Source of the DNA: Bacteroidota bacterium
Lineage (GTDB): Bacteria > Bacteroidota > Bacteroidia > Flavobacteriales > Flavobacteriaceae
Reading direction: 5' to 3'
Assembly (NCBI GenBank): GCA_023446155.1
Contig: JAEXIT010000006.1
Span: forward strand, 95,977-159,976
Length of the DNA: 64,000 bases
Position 1 is the stretch's first letter, and every line of letters begins with the position of its first letter. The notes beneath the pieces are model-generated. The model saw only the letters and a program-made list of their open reading frames with translations, was not told the origin of the DNA and made no database searches. This document shows positions 44,697 to 52,870 of this stretch, piece by piece. Position numbers and translations under genes: made by a program.

Positions 44697-45200
44697 TTAA
44701 TTCGCGGCTTTATGATCATGTCCGTGATCGCCACCGTTGGCACCAATATAGATTTCAAGAAAGACCTGTTGTTGGTTCCCGGCTTTGTCCAGACAGAAAA
44801 CACCTAAATGATAATGGCCGTCGGTAAAGGGTTGTCCGTTTGCATCCAATTCCGGAATCTCAATATGGTGGTGAAATTCTTTAATACGCAATCCGGCTTC
44901 AATCGGGAACGTTTGCTCATAGTGGAAATAACTGGCGGCTTCTGCACCGGCCATTTTTCCATGTGTATGTCCGTCTTCGGCACTGTGAACTTCGACTTTA
45001 TAAGAAGCCAGTTCTACATTGTCGGTTAAAACACCTTCCAGATGGATTTCCGTTCCGGGTGTAAAACCTTCGTCAACTACAGGTTCTGTAATGGTAATCA
45101 CTGGTTTTTCGGTGTCTTTATCGTCGCTGTCGCTACTACAAGAGGTGAAACTTAAAGCGGCAATAGTAGCAAATGCATATAGATATTTGATGTTTTTCAT
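44697..45200 (-). CDS. DUF4625-like lipoprotein with His-rich tail
   Basis: A 167-residue lipoprotein (lipobox LSFTSC, Cys20) with an acidic linker (SSDSDDKDTEKP) and an Ig-like DUF4625 domain (PVITITEPVVDEGFTPG... to EIYIGANG). It contains His clusters: EDGHTHGKM, KEFHHHIEIP and the tail GGDHGHDHKAAN. These can bind transition metals. It is the last gene of a likely four-gene unit with a TonB-dependent receptor and two small His-rich proteins. I infer a role in capturing a metal, perhaps zinc, at the outer membrane. Confidence 0.78.
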   Translation of the reverse strand: MKNIKYLYAFATIAALSFTSCSSDSDDKDTEKPVITITEPVVDEGFTPGTEIHLEGVLTDNVELASYKVEVHSAEDGHTHGKMAGAEAASYFHYEQTFPIEAGLRIKEFHHHIEIPELDANGQPFTDGHYHLGVFCLDKAGNQQQVFLEIYIGANGGDHGHDHKAAN

Positions 45201-45263
45201 GATATAATTTTAAAAGTATTTGATTTTATTTGATTTCGTTGTTGTGTTGTGATCCGAATAAAA

Positions 45264-45584
45264 TCAAACGGCTGGCGGGCCTCTTAAAAAACAGGAAAAT
45301 AAGGTTTGTGATCCGTATTTTTTAATAAGTCTAAATGGCTTTTCAACTGGGAGTGCCGGAATAAATGGCGTAAAACTGAAAAAGCTAATCGCCGTGATTG
45401 CCGGTACTTTAAAAATGTGCAATTCACAATTATGGGCGTTGTGCTTTTCGCCAAAAACAACCCTTTTTTCGGTTGAATAACTAAAAGTATGCTCCAGCCA
45501 AAAATAATGAACGGCATTATTGATTTGCGGAAAAGCAAAGATCAGACACAGCAGTATAACAATATGTTGCTTGTATTTATTCAT
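45264..45584 (-). CDS. Small exported His-containing protein, second copy after the TonB receptor
   Basis: A 106-residue protein with an N-terminal signal peptide (MNKYKQHIVILLCLIFAFP) and a short C-terminus ending FLRGPPAV. It holds His and Cys in EKHNAHNCELHIF. It matches the small protein upstream of the TonB receptor gene (48037-48384) in layout: signal, His/Cys patch, then a hydrophobic FSFTP or FSFT region and an LR-PP end. The ATG at 45584 overlaps the receptor's 3' end by eight bases, a sign of translational coupling; a longer frame to 45599 is less likely. Function is not known. Confidence 0.65.
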   Translation of the reverse strand: MNKYKQHIVILLCLIFAFPQINNAVHYFWLEHTFSYSTEKRVVFGEKHNAHNCELHIFKVPAITAISFFSFTPFIPALPVEKPFRLIKKYGSQTLFSCFLRGPPAV

Positions 45585-47964
45585 GTGATGCTTTTCCAAA
45601 AGGGATGCGGACTAATAACTGAATGTTACGTCCCATTTCGGGGATTTCCAGCGCCCTGTAATAACTGTTGTGATTAAAATATTTCGTGTTAAAGGCATTG
45701 TTTACCGATAGCTGAACATTGGCCATGAAATTCCCTAGTTTGATGTCGCTTTTCAGGGCACCACCAAAAATGGAATATCCCGGAGTGATCAGTTCGTTTT
45801 GGGCAATCCGGTTTTGCTCCAAAGCAGTTCGGCCGTTCACAGATAAAACGGTATTGGTAAAAGTTTTTAACGGTTTAAACTGATAACCGATTTCCCAATA
45901 AGCATTCGGCGGAGGGGTGAACGGTAACGGATAATCTTTGGAAGCATCGGAAGTAATCTGACGGTTGTACAGGTATTCCAGTACAACTTCGGCTGTGATC
46001 CGGTCGAAAAAACGTTTTTCGGTACTGATTTCAAAACCGGATATAAGTGCTTCCGATTGCGAATATTGGTAAATCTGTCCGCCATGCGGTAAAATCGAAA
46101 ACTGACCGGACGGTTTCAGGAAAATATAATTGCTGAAATAGTACGCATACGGACTAAAAGCCATTTTAAAACTATTCTTGGCATAACTCAACTTGGTATC
46201 GAACGAAATCCCCTGTTCCGGCTTTAGCGAGGCATCGCCCATTTCGTGTCGGAAAGCACCGTGGTGAATTCCATTGGCACTCAGTTCGATGGCGGTTGGA
46301 AAACGAAAATTACTACCCAATGTGGCTGTCAGGTTCCAACTGTTGTTGATGGTATAGCCCATTCCGATCGAAGCATTAAAGCTCGAAAAATTTTTGTCGA
46401 GATCCTGACTTCTTTCGGCATAGAAATTGGCAACCGCAGAACTTTGCCCGTTTCCGATCAGGTAGTCGTATAGCGTTTGATCAAAAAAGCGATCGATGGT
46501 CACTTTAGCCCAATCAAATCGGATACCGGCATTGAGCTTTAGTTTGTCGGAAGCGGTATAATCATGGATCATATAGCTGCCAATGGCATTGCGGGTATAC
46601 TTTGGAAGTAGAAAACTGTATCCGTCGATGGTATTGCTTTGGTACTGATTTTGAATACCAACAGTAGTTTGATGCGCGGTCGACCAGAGGTATTTGTATT
46701 TTAACTGTGCATCCAACGTACTCAGATTAAAATCCAGTTCCAGATCCGGATTTACTTCGGGCGGTTGCTGATTGCTGTAATGCGTATGGAATTTACTCCA
46801 TTCCTGACGGTGGTTGTTCTGAAAACTAACGGATGCGTTTAACTGTGAATTTTCGAAATTCCACTGGTTGTTATTGATGATCTTAAAATGATTCACCCGT
46901 TGGTACGGTAATCCGATATTGCGGTCGTCGCCATCGTCCTGAACGGCAGCAATCGACGGAATACCATGAGCGCCCGGAAAGAATCCCGATTTAAAATACA
47001 CATTACTGATGCTTAAGGTGGATTTGAATTTCTCGCTCACATAACCGATTTGTCCGAAAAAATCCGTTTCCCGGCCGGCAGTGTTTTTTAAGCGTTGATT
47101 GTATACCGGAATACGGGTGTTGAGGTACAGAATTTGATCTGTCGGAACCGTATAATCCCCAAAATCCAAGACCGTTCCTTTTAGTTTGTAAAAGAAATGA
47201 TCCTTTCGGTATTTGATTCCTACGGAAGTTCCGATGGTATTGTTAACCGATTTCGCGATGGCCAACGCCTGACCCGAAAAGCTGTTTTTGGCCGGAACGG
47301 CATCGTTGTTAATACTGATCACGCCACCCATGGCATCGCTGCCGTATTCGATTGCGCCAACACCTTTTACGACTTCTACGTTTTCGGCATTAAAGGCATC
47401 GATCTCCAGTCCATGGTCGGCACCCCATTGTTGGCCTTCCTGTTTCACGCCGTTTTCGGTTACGGCAATCCGATTAAAACCCAATCCGCGGATAATCGGT
47501 TTGGAAGTTCCGGCACCGATTTCCATTGCATTCACACCGGGAAGTTTTTCCAATGATTTGGCTAGCGACCCGGCATAGGATTCTTGGATATAGTTCTGAT
47601 TGACCTTTTCGGAATTTTTGACACTTTGTGGTTGCCCGGTTTTGTTGATCACAACTTCTTTGATGGCATTAAGATCCGGTTTCATTCGAAATGAAACGGA
47701 AATATCATCGTCTACCGTAAGTAAGGTGTCGATAGTCGTGTAGCCGATATAGGATACGATAAGGCGTTTTTGACCGGTCGGAATATTTTTTATTTCAAAT
47801 ACTCCGGCAGGATTGGTCGCAGTACTTCTGTCTGCGATATGAATATGTGCTCCGTTTAAAGGCTGTTTTTTTATATTGGTAATGGTCCCGGAAAGATTAT
47901 TCTGAGAAAAACCAGATATGGCAGCCCATAGCAAGCAGAGAACAAGAAAAGATTTTTGTTGCAT
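45577..47964 (-). CDS. TonB-dependent outer-membrane receptor, probably for a metal
   Basis: A 795-residue outer-membrane receptor. Signal peptide (about 1-20), an N-terminal carboxypeptidase-regulatory-like domain (about 22-95), a plug domain (about 105-225, with LAKSLEKLPGVNAMEIGAG and GADHGLEIDAFNAENVEVVKG) and a 22-strand beta barrel ending in LLVRIPFGKASHE. Extracellular loop residues include GFFPGAHGIPSIAAVQDDGDDRN and KFHTHYSNQQ. The plug and barrel resemble ZnuD-like metal or heme receptors. The ATG at 47964 is chosen because it starts the signal peptide (MQQKSFLVLC). It is flanked by two small His-rich protein genes. Confidence 0.85.
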   Translation of the reverse strand: MQQKSFLVLCLLWAAISGFSQNNLSGTITNIKKQPLNGAHIHIADRSTATNPAGVFEIKNIPTGQKRLIVSYIGYTTIDTLLTVDDDISVSFRMKPDLNAIKEVVINKTGQPQSVKNSEKVNQNYIQESYAGSLAKSLEKLPGVNAMEIGAGTSKPIIRGLGFNRIAVTENGVKQEGQQWGADHGLEIDAFNAENVEVVKGVGAIEYGSDAMGGVISINNDAVPAKNSFSGQALAIAKSVNNTIGTSVGIKYRKDHFFYKLKGTVLDFGDYTVPTDQILYLNTRIPVYNQRLKNTAGRETDFFGQIGYVSEKFKSTLSISNVYFKSGFFPGAHGIPSIAAVQDDGDDRNIGLPYQRVNHFKIINNNQWNFENSQLNASVSFQNNHRQEWSKFHTHYSNQQPPEVNPDLELDFNLSTLDAQLKYKYLWSTAHQTTVGIQNQYQSNTIDGYSFLLPKYTRNAIGSYMIHDYTASDKLKLNAGIRFDWAKVTIDRFFDQTLYDYLIGNGQSSAVANFYAERSQDLDKNFSSFNASIGMGYTINNSWNLTATLGSNFRFPTAIELSANGIHHGAFRHEMGDASLKPEQGISFDTKLSYAKNSFKMAFSPYAYYFSNYIFLKPSGQFSILPHGGQIYQYSQSEALISGFEISTEKRFFDRITAEVVLEYLYNRQITSDASKDYPLPFTPPPNAYWEIGYQFKPLKTFTNTVLSVNGRTALEQNRIAQNELITPGYSIFGGALKSDIKLGNFMANVQLSVNNAFNTKYFNHNSYYRALEIPEMGRNIQLLVRIPFGKASHE

Positions 47965-48036
47965 TTTTTCCTGATTCAGATAATATACGATAGCCCATAA
48001 ATCCAAAGGGATTATGAAGCGGAACTACGGGTATGA

Positions 48037-48384
48037 TTATACGAATACAGGGGGAGCACGCAACGAAAAGAAAGAGCCGGAAAAAACAATCGGTTTTTCG
48101 GTTTTGGCCGTATGTTGCGTTACGGTTTTATAAGTATTGGTAAAGCTAAACGAAACGAATTCGGTAGGCAGATAACTGCTAAAGGTAAATTCGCAGGCAA
48201 AACAATGATCGAAATCATGGTGGGCGTGCGTGAATTCTGTTTTGGATATATCGTATTTATGGTGGCAGTGTTCGTGTGTGAATTCCTCTGCCAAATGCCC
48301 GAATGAATGAACCGACTGGAACAGTATTGCAAACAATACCGCCAGCATTAGAGAAAGGTTAAATATCGCCAGTTTCTTTTTCAT
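48037..48384 (-). CDS. Small exported His/Cys-rich protein, first copy before the TonB receptor
   Basis: A 115-residue protein with a signal peptide (MKKKLAIFNLSLMLAVLFAILFQSVHS). Residues about 30-65 hold clustered His and Cys: HLAEEFTHEHCHHKYD, then FTHAHHDFDHCFACEF, a likely metal-binding patch. The end FSLRAPPVFV resembles FLRGPPAV of the second small protein (45264-45584). The ATG at 48384 is chosen over a longer frame at 48393. It is probably the first gene of the operon. Its family is not named by me. Confidence 0.7.
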   Translation of the reverse strand: MKKKLAIFNLSLMLAVLFAILFQSVHSFGHLAEEFTHEHCHHKYDISKTEFTHAHHDFDHCFACEFTFSSYLPTEFVSFSFTNTYKTVTQHTAKTEKPIVFSGSFFSLRAPPVFV

Positions 48385-48415
48385 TCCCTGCAAATATAGA
48401 AAACCAAAAAATGAA

Positions 48416-48463
48416 AACCGTTTTATTTTAACAAAATTTAAGTTTTGTCAAAATAAAACGGTT
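48416..48463. terminator. Long inverted repeat between asd and the metal operon
   Basis: Two 21-base arms with a single mismatch surround six bases. It sits just downstream of asd (minus strand) and upstream of the first operon gene, so it could terminate asd, or be an operator or attenuator for the operon. The AT-rich arms read AACCGTTTTATTTTAACAAAA on one side. Confidence 0.55.
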
Positions 48464-48484
48464 GCTATTGTATGAAAATCGGTT

Positions 48485-49474
48485 TTATACTAAGTTGTTG
48501 GCGACCAGATATTCGGCAATTTGAATGGTGTTGGTAGCGGCTCCTTTGCGAAGGTTGTCGGCAACGATCCACATGTTTAAGGTGTTCGGCTGACTTTCAT
48601 CGCGACGGATTCGGCCCACAAACACATCGTCTTTTCCGTGTGCATAAATTGGCATCGGATAGGTTTTGGTGTCGATATTGTCCTGAACGACCACACCCGA
48701 TGTATGGTGTAAAATGTTCCGAACTTCGTTTACGTCGAAATCATTCGCAAATTGGATGTTTACCGACTCGCTATGACCGCCCACTACCGGAATACGGATA
48801 GCCGTAGCTGTAACGGCAATCGTTTTATCGTTCATGATTTTCTGTGTTTCACGAACCAGTTTCATTTCTTCTTTGGTGTACCCGTTTTCCTCAAAAACAT
48901 CACATTGTGGGATCGCATTGCGGTGAATCGGATACGGATAGGCCATTTCACCCTGAATTCCGGCATATTCGTTCTCCAGTTGTTTTACTGCTTTCACACC
49001 CGTTCCGGTAATCGATTGGTAAGTCGAAACCACCACGCGTTTGATACCATATTTTTGATGTAATGGTGCCAATACCATTACCATTTGAATCGTCGAACAG
49101 TTCGGATTGGCTATGATTTTGTCCTCTTTTGTTAATGTTGACGCATTAATTTCCGGAACTACCAGCTTTTTGGTCGGATCCATTCGCCACGCGGATGAAT
49201 TGTCGATAACGGTGGTGCCTACTTCTGCAAATTTCGGTGCCCAATCTAACGAGGTTTGCCCACCGGCAGAAAAAATGGCAATTTCTGGTTTTAAATCGAC
49301 CGCTGTTTGTAATCCTACTACAGCATACGATTTTCCCTTAAATTCGATTTGTTTTCCAACCGACTTTTCGGAAGCGACAGGAATTAGTTCAGTTACGGGG
49401 AAGTTTCTTTCTGCCAGTAATTGTAACATTACTTCGCCCACCATTCCGGTGGCTCCTACAACGGCTACTTTCAT
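48485..49474 (-). CDS. asd: Aspartate-semialdehyde dehydrogenase
   Basis: A 329-residue NADPH enzyme that reduces aspartyl phosphate to aspartate semialdehyde, the branch point of lysine (and diaminopimelate), threonine and methionine synthesis. It has the GATGMVGEVMLQLL nucleotide-binding motif (about residues 7-20), the catalytic Cys in IIANPNCSTIQMVM (about 127), SITGTGVKAVKQLENE (about 156) and a conserved VGGHSESVNIQF with the catalytic His (about 235). Family length is normal. It is transcribed alone, upstream of the metal operon on the same strand. Confidence 0.97.
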   Translation of the reverse strand: MKVAVVGATGMVGEVMLQLLAERNFPVTELIPVASEKSVGKQIEFKGKSYAVVGLQTAVDLKPEIAIFSAGGQTSLDWAPKFAEVGTTVIDNSSAWRMDPTKKLVVPEINASTLTKEDKIIANPNCSTIQMVMVLAPLHQKYGIKRVVVSTYQSITGTGVKAVKQLENEYAGIQGEMAYPYPIHRNAIPQCDVFEENGYTKEEMKLVRETQKIMNDKTIAVTATAIRIPVVGGHSESVNIQFANDFDVNEVRNILHHTSGVVVQDNIDTKTYPMPIYAHGKDDVFVGRIRRDESQPNTLNMWIVADNLRKGAATNTIQIAEYLVANNLV

Positions 49475-49550
49475 TTTAATACAAGGTGTTAATAGTTAAT
49501 TTTTAGTAGAACAAATGTAGTTAATAAAGCTGTTAAAAAAACAATAAATA

Positions 49551-49577
49551 AAAAAACCGTTCGGATCACGAACGGTC
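49551..49577 (-). terminator. Terminator after mscL
   Basis: On the minus strand ACCGTTCG and CGAACGGT pair around TGATC, followed by seven T, about 25 bases after the mscL stop codon. Confidence 0.75.
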
Positions 49578-49600
49578 TAATTTAGAATATAGTAGGACTA

Positions 49601-49978
49601 TTATTTTTTTAATAAATCGCGGATTTCAGCTAATAATTCTTCCTGAGTTGGTCCCGCTGGAGCTGCTGGAGCCGGTGCTTCTTTTTTCTTCGCGGCGTTA
49701 ATTCCTTTGATCAGTAAAAACAATACAAAGGCTACAATCACAAAATTAATGACCGCCGATAAAAACATACCGTACTTGACGCCCCCAAAAATGGTAAGCT
49801 CTTCGATTTTAGACAAATTGGCCGCTTCCAGTGCCGGTTTTAACAATAAAGGTGTAATCACATCATCGATAAACGAGCTGACAATTTTACCAAAAGCACC
49901 ACCAATGATAACCCCGATTGCAAGATCTACAACGTTGCCTTTCATGGCAAATTCCTTAAATTCTGATAGCATTCCCAT
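49601..49978 (-). CDS. mscL: Large-conductance mechanosensitive channel
   Basis: A 125-residue homopentameric channel that opens under membrane tension to release solutes in hypo-osmotic shock. The N-terminal helix and first membrane segment (FKEFAMKGNVVDLAIGVIIGGAFGKIVSSFI, about residues 7-37) are the family signature. The second membrane segment is AVINFVIVAFVLFLLIKGIN (about 74-93), then a basic and Pro/Ala-rich linker and the terminal LAEIRDLL bundle helix. Normal length. Confidence 0.97.
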   Translation of the reverse strand: MGMLSEFKEFAMKGNVVDLAIGVIIGGAFGKIVSSFIDDVITPLLLKPALEAANLSKIEELTIFGGVKYGMFLSAVINFVIVAFVLFLLIKGINAAKKKEAPAPAAPAGPTQEELLAEIRDLLKK

Positions 49979-50061
49979 ACCTTAAATGTTTTTAATTAAA
50001 AATTTGTGTAGCACTAAAGTACTAAAACCGATTAAAATTTTAACAATTTTAGTAGTATTTT

Positions 50062-52494
50062 TTATTCTTTATAGAAAATACGTTTTACTCTTTGGGAGAT
50101 GCTGGTCAGGATTTCGTATGGTATGGTGCCGATCGTTTTGGCGATTTCGGTCACCCGAGGCTGTTCCCCAAATAGAATGACGCTGTCGCCTTCTTTACAG
50201 TCAATACTCGTAATGTCAACCATTAACATATCCATACAAATATTCCCGATAATAGGTGCTTTTTGATTTTTGATCACGACATAACCTTTCTGATTGCCCC
50301 AGCTTCTTGGGATACCATCGGCATAACCAATCGGAATCGTAGCTGTACGGGTTTGATGGGTTGCCATAAATTTCCGGCTATAGCCCACACTGTCGCCGCT
50401 CGGGATGTCTTTGATCTGTAAAATCACCGTTTTTAAAGTACCGACGTTTTCCAGTTGTTTCATTTCGTTTTCGTCGTTCCCTACACCGTATAAGCCGATG
50501 CCCAATCGTACCATGTCAAACTGGTATTCCGGGAAATTATAAATCCCCGAGGTATTCAGAATGTGACGTATCGGTTGGATTTGCAATGCGGAAGTGATTT
50601 GTTGCGACCACTGATCGAATGTATGGATCTGATGCAAGGTGAAATCGTTAAATTCCGGTCCGTCGCTGGCCGAAAGATGTGAGAAAATACTTTTTACCGC
50701 GACAAAATTATTGCGTTGTAACAAGTGAATCAGTTCTTCCAGATTACCGGCTTCAAATCCAAGTCGGTGCATACCGGTGTCCAGTTTGATGTGGATCGGA
50801 TAATTCGACAGGTTTTTCTGTTGTGCCACGGTGATAAAGCGCTTTAATACTTCGGGCGAATAGATTTCCGGTTCAAGATTATAGGCAACCATAGCCGAAA
50901 ATGCACTGTTTTCCGGATTCATCACAATAATGGGCATGTCGATACCGGCGTTGCGCAACGCAATACCTTCGTCGGCAAAAGCCACACCAAGGTAATCGAC
51001 TTTATGATGCGCGAGTAATTTGGCAATTTCAAAACTACCGCTTCCATATCCGAAAGCTTTTACCATAACCATTACTTTGGTACCTGGTTTTAACTTCGAT
51101 TTGTAAAAATTCAGATTATGACTAATCGCGTTCAGGTTGATTTCGAGTACGGTTTCATGGGTTTTCTCCTCTAAGAGCGTGACGATTTCTTCAAAATGGA
51201 AATTCCGGGCTCCTTTTACCAAAATCGTTTCGTTTTCGAAAGCAGCAGGGTTGTATTGATTTAGAAATTCATGTGTGTTTTTAAAAGGAATAAAGCCTTT
51301 AAAATCGGATAAATAGCGGCTAATGGTTTCGCCGATACCGATGACCCGTTCGATTTTATTGCGGATTAACAAATGGGCGACTTTCGAATACAGTTCGTCC
51401 ACCGGAAAACCGCTTTGGAAAATATCCGAAAGAATCACTGTTTTCTTTTGATGTGTTTTATGTTGCTCGAGAAAGTCCAGCGCGATTTTCAACGACTGAT
51501 AATCGGAGCTGTAACTATCGTCAATAATGGTACAATTGTGAATGCCGTTTTTAACCTGTAGGCGCATTTCCACAGGATACAGATTCGGAATGCGTTCCTG
51601 TATAACCGATTTGGCATAGTCCAGATATAATAGTGTCATCAAACAGTGGATAGTATTTTCCACCGAAGCTGCATCCTGAAATGGTACGGTCACCGAAAAT
51701 TGATGCGCTTGATAGGTAATGTCTAGAGAGTTGCCTTGTTTCTGAATCACAACATCGGCTTTTGAATCGTCAAAACTCCAGGAAAACGTTTTAAGATTCG
51801 GATCTAATAACGCGTCAATGGTTTCGTTTTTCTGATAAATCAGTACAGCTGCATTTTGGAAAAGCCTTAGTTTTTCGGTTATTTTCTGACGGCGATCGGT
51901 AAAACCCTCGTCATGTGCGGTTCCGATATTGGTCAGAATCCCGATCGTTGGTTTGATAATCGGTTCCAGTTTTTCCATTTCGTGTGTTGTCGAAATCCCG
52001 GCTTCGAAAATACCCAGATTGTGTTTTTCGTTAATTCCGATAACCGATAGTGGTACGCCCACCTGCGAGTTATAACTTTTCGGACTACGGATGATGTTGT
52101 ATTCCGGACTTAGTAAAAAGTTAAGCCATTCTTTTACAATGGTTTTTCCGTTACTACCGGTTATACCAATCACTGGAATGTTGAATAACTTCCGGTAATA
52201 GGCTGCAAATTGTTGTAAACTTTCAAGGGTGTCTTTTACAACCAGAAAATTCGCCTTTCCGTTAAGATTTTCCGGAATATGATGGACGACAAAATTGGAA
52301 ACACCTTTGGCAATCAGGCTTTCGATATAATGATGTCCGTCGTGATTATGCCCCACCAAAGCAAAAAACAGGGTTCCGGAACCGTTTTGTAATGAACGGC
52401 TGTCAATAGAAACGTTGTCAACAGGGCAAGTTTCGTCATTCCCATACCATTTGGCAGCAATGACAGGGATTATATTTTTGATAGTAAAACTCAA
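50062..52494 (-). CDS. Bifunctional MurF ligase and alanine racemase
   Basis: A 810-residue fusion typical of Bacteroidota. The N-terminal half (about 1-445) is UDP-N-acetylmuramoyl-tripeptide--D-alanyl-D-alanine ligase with the ATP loop GITGSNGKTIVKEW (about 110-123). The C-terminal half (about 455-810) is a fold III PLP alanine racemase with the PLP-Lys in VMVMVKAFGYGSG (about 480) and the racemase Tyr segment SVGYSRKFM (about 700). It supplies D-Ala and D-Ala-D-Ala peptide stems for cell wall synthesis. The start is TTG (52492-52494); no ATG in frame gives a plausible N-terminus before an upstream stop at 52510-52512. It follows the toxin remnant by eight bases. Confidence 0.93.
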   Translation of the reverse strand: MSFTIKNIIPVIAAKWYGNDETCPVDNVSIDSRSLQNGSGTLFFALVGHNHDGHHYIESLIAKGVSNFVVHHIPENLNGKANFLVVKDTLESLQQFAAYYRKLFNIPVIGITGSNGKTIVKEWLNFLLSPEYNIIRSPKSYNSQVGVPLSVIGINEKHNLGIFEAGISTTHEMEKLEPIIKPTIGILTNIGTAHDEGFTDRRQKITEKLRLFQNAAVLIYQKNETIDALLDPNLKTFSWSFDDSKADVVIQKQGNSLDITYQAHQFSVTVPFQDAASVENTIHCLMTLLYLDYAKSVIQERIPNLYPVEMRLQVKNGIHNCTIIDDSYSSDYQSLKIALDFLEQHKTHQKKTVILSDIFQSGFPVDELYSKVAHLLIRNKIERVIGIGETISRYLSDFKGFIPFKNTHEFLNQYNPAAFENETILVKGARNFHFEEIVTLLEEKTHETVLEINLNAISHNLNFYKSKLKPGTKVMVMVKAFGYGSGSFEIAKLLAHHKVDYLGVAFADEGIALRNAGIDMPIIVMNPENSAFSAMVAYNLEPEIYSPEVLKRFITVAQQKNLSNYPIHIKLDTGMHRLGFEAGNLEELIHLLQRNNFVAVKSIFSHLSASDGPEFNDFTLHQIHTFDQWSQQITSALQIQPIRHILNTSGIYNFPEYQFDMVRLGIGLYGVGNDENEMKQLENVGTLKTVILQIKDIPSGDSVGYSRKFMATHQTRTATIPIGYADGIPRSWGNQKGYVVIKNQKAPIIGNICMDMLMVDITSIDCKEGDSVILFGEQPRVTEIAKTIGTIPYEILTSISQRVKRIFYKE

Positions 52495-52502
52495 AATGTA
52501 CT

Positions 52503-52556
52503 TTATTTTTTATTAATTGAAACCAGAAATTCGGCTGCAGTCATCACAGGGATCTC
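52503..52556 (-). pseudogene. C-terminal remnant of a VapC/PIN-domain toxin gene
   Basis: In the frame one base off the antitoxin, the minus strand reads EIPVMTAAEFLVSINKK then a TAA stop at 52503-52505. The segment IPVMTAAEFL resembles the conserved C-terminus of PIN-domain toxins that follow DUF6364 antitoxins in Bacteroidota. The rest of the toxin gene is missing. It lies within and just past the antitoxin's last codons, which suggests a deletion whose ends fell in the antitoxin tail and the toxin tail. This is inference from a short match. Confidence 0.6.
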
Positions 52557-52783
52557 AGTTCTTTTTTATAATCAAAATCTTCCGGTATAGCAGTTGGTTG
52601 TGAAAGCTCTTTTACAAAGGACGATATTTTGATTTCTTCGGAATTATCCCGAAGATTGCCGGAAGTTAACGATTGCAGATAGGATTCTATGATCCGGGAC
52701 AAGCTTTTTTTGTTCCGGGAAGCATACTCTTTGGCTTTTTCGATAACCTCTTTATCAAGTTTAAGCGTCAGTTTACGATCCAT
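52544..52783 (-). CDS. Orphan DUF6364-like antitoxin (ribbon-helix-helix), 3' end probably truncated
   Basis: A 79-residue protein with an N-terminal ribbon-helix-helix-like start (MDRKLTLKLDKEVIEKAKEYASRNKKSLSRIIESYL, about residues 1-36) typical of the DUF6364 antitoxins that pair with PIN toxins. The normal family tail continues past DYKKE with several more residues; here it ends DYKKELRSL, consistent with a deletion joining it to the toxin remnant. It might still bind DNA, but it has no intact toxin. It sits just upstream of murF-alr. Confidence 0.75.
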   Translation of the reverse strand: MDRKLTLKLDKEVIEKAKEYASRNKKSLSRIIESYLQSLTSGNLRDNSEEIKISSFVKELSQPTAIPEDFDYKKELRSL

Positions 52784-52870
52784 GGCTTCGGTTTTACTAC
52801 GTATAAAATTAGCGAAATTATCCGTACAATCGTCAATATTAGCGTTTTTATAACACGAAGCGAAATGGGG

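Noticed and set aside
45284..45538. An alternative minus-strand frame over the second small His-rich protein
   Set aside because: The other frame has a good signal peptide and a matching paralogue upstream of the receptor; this one has neither.
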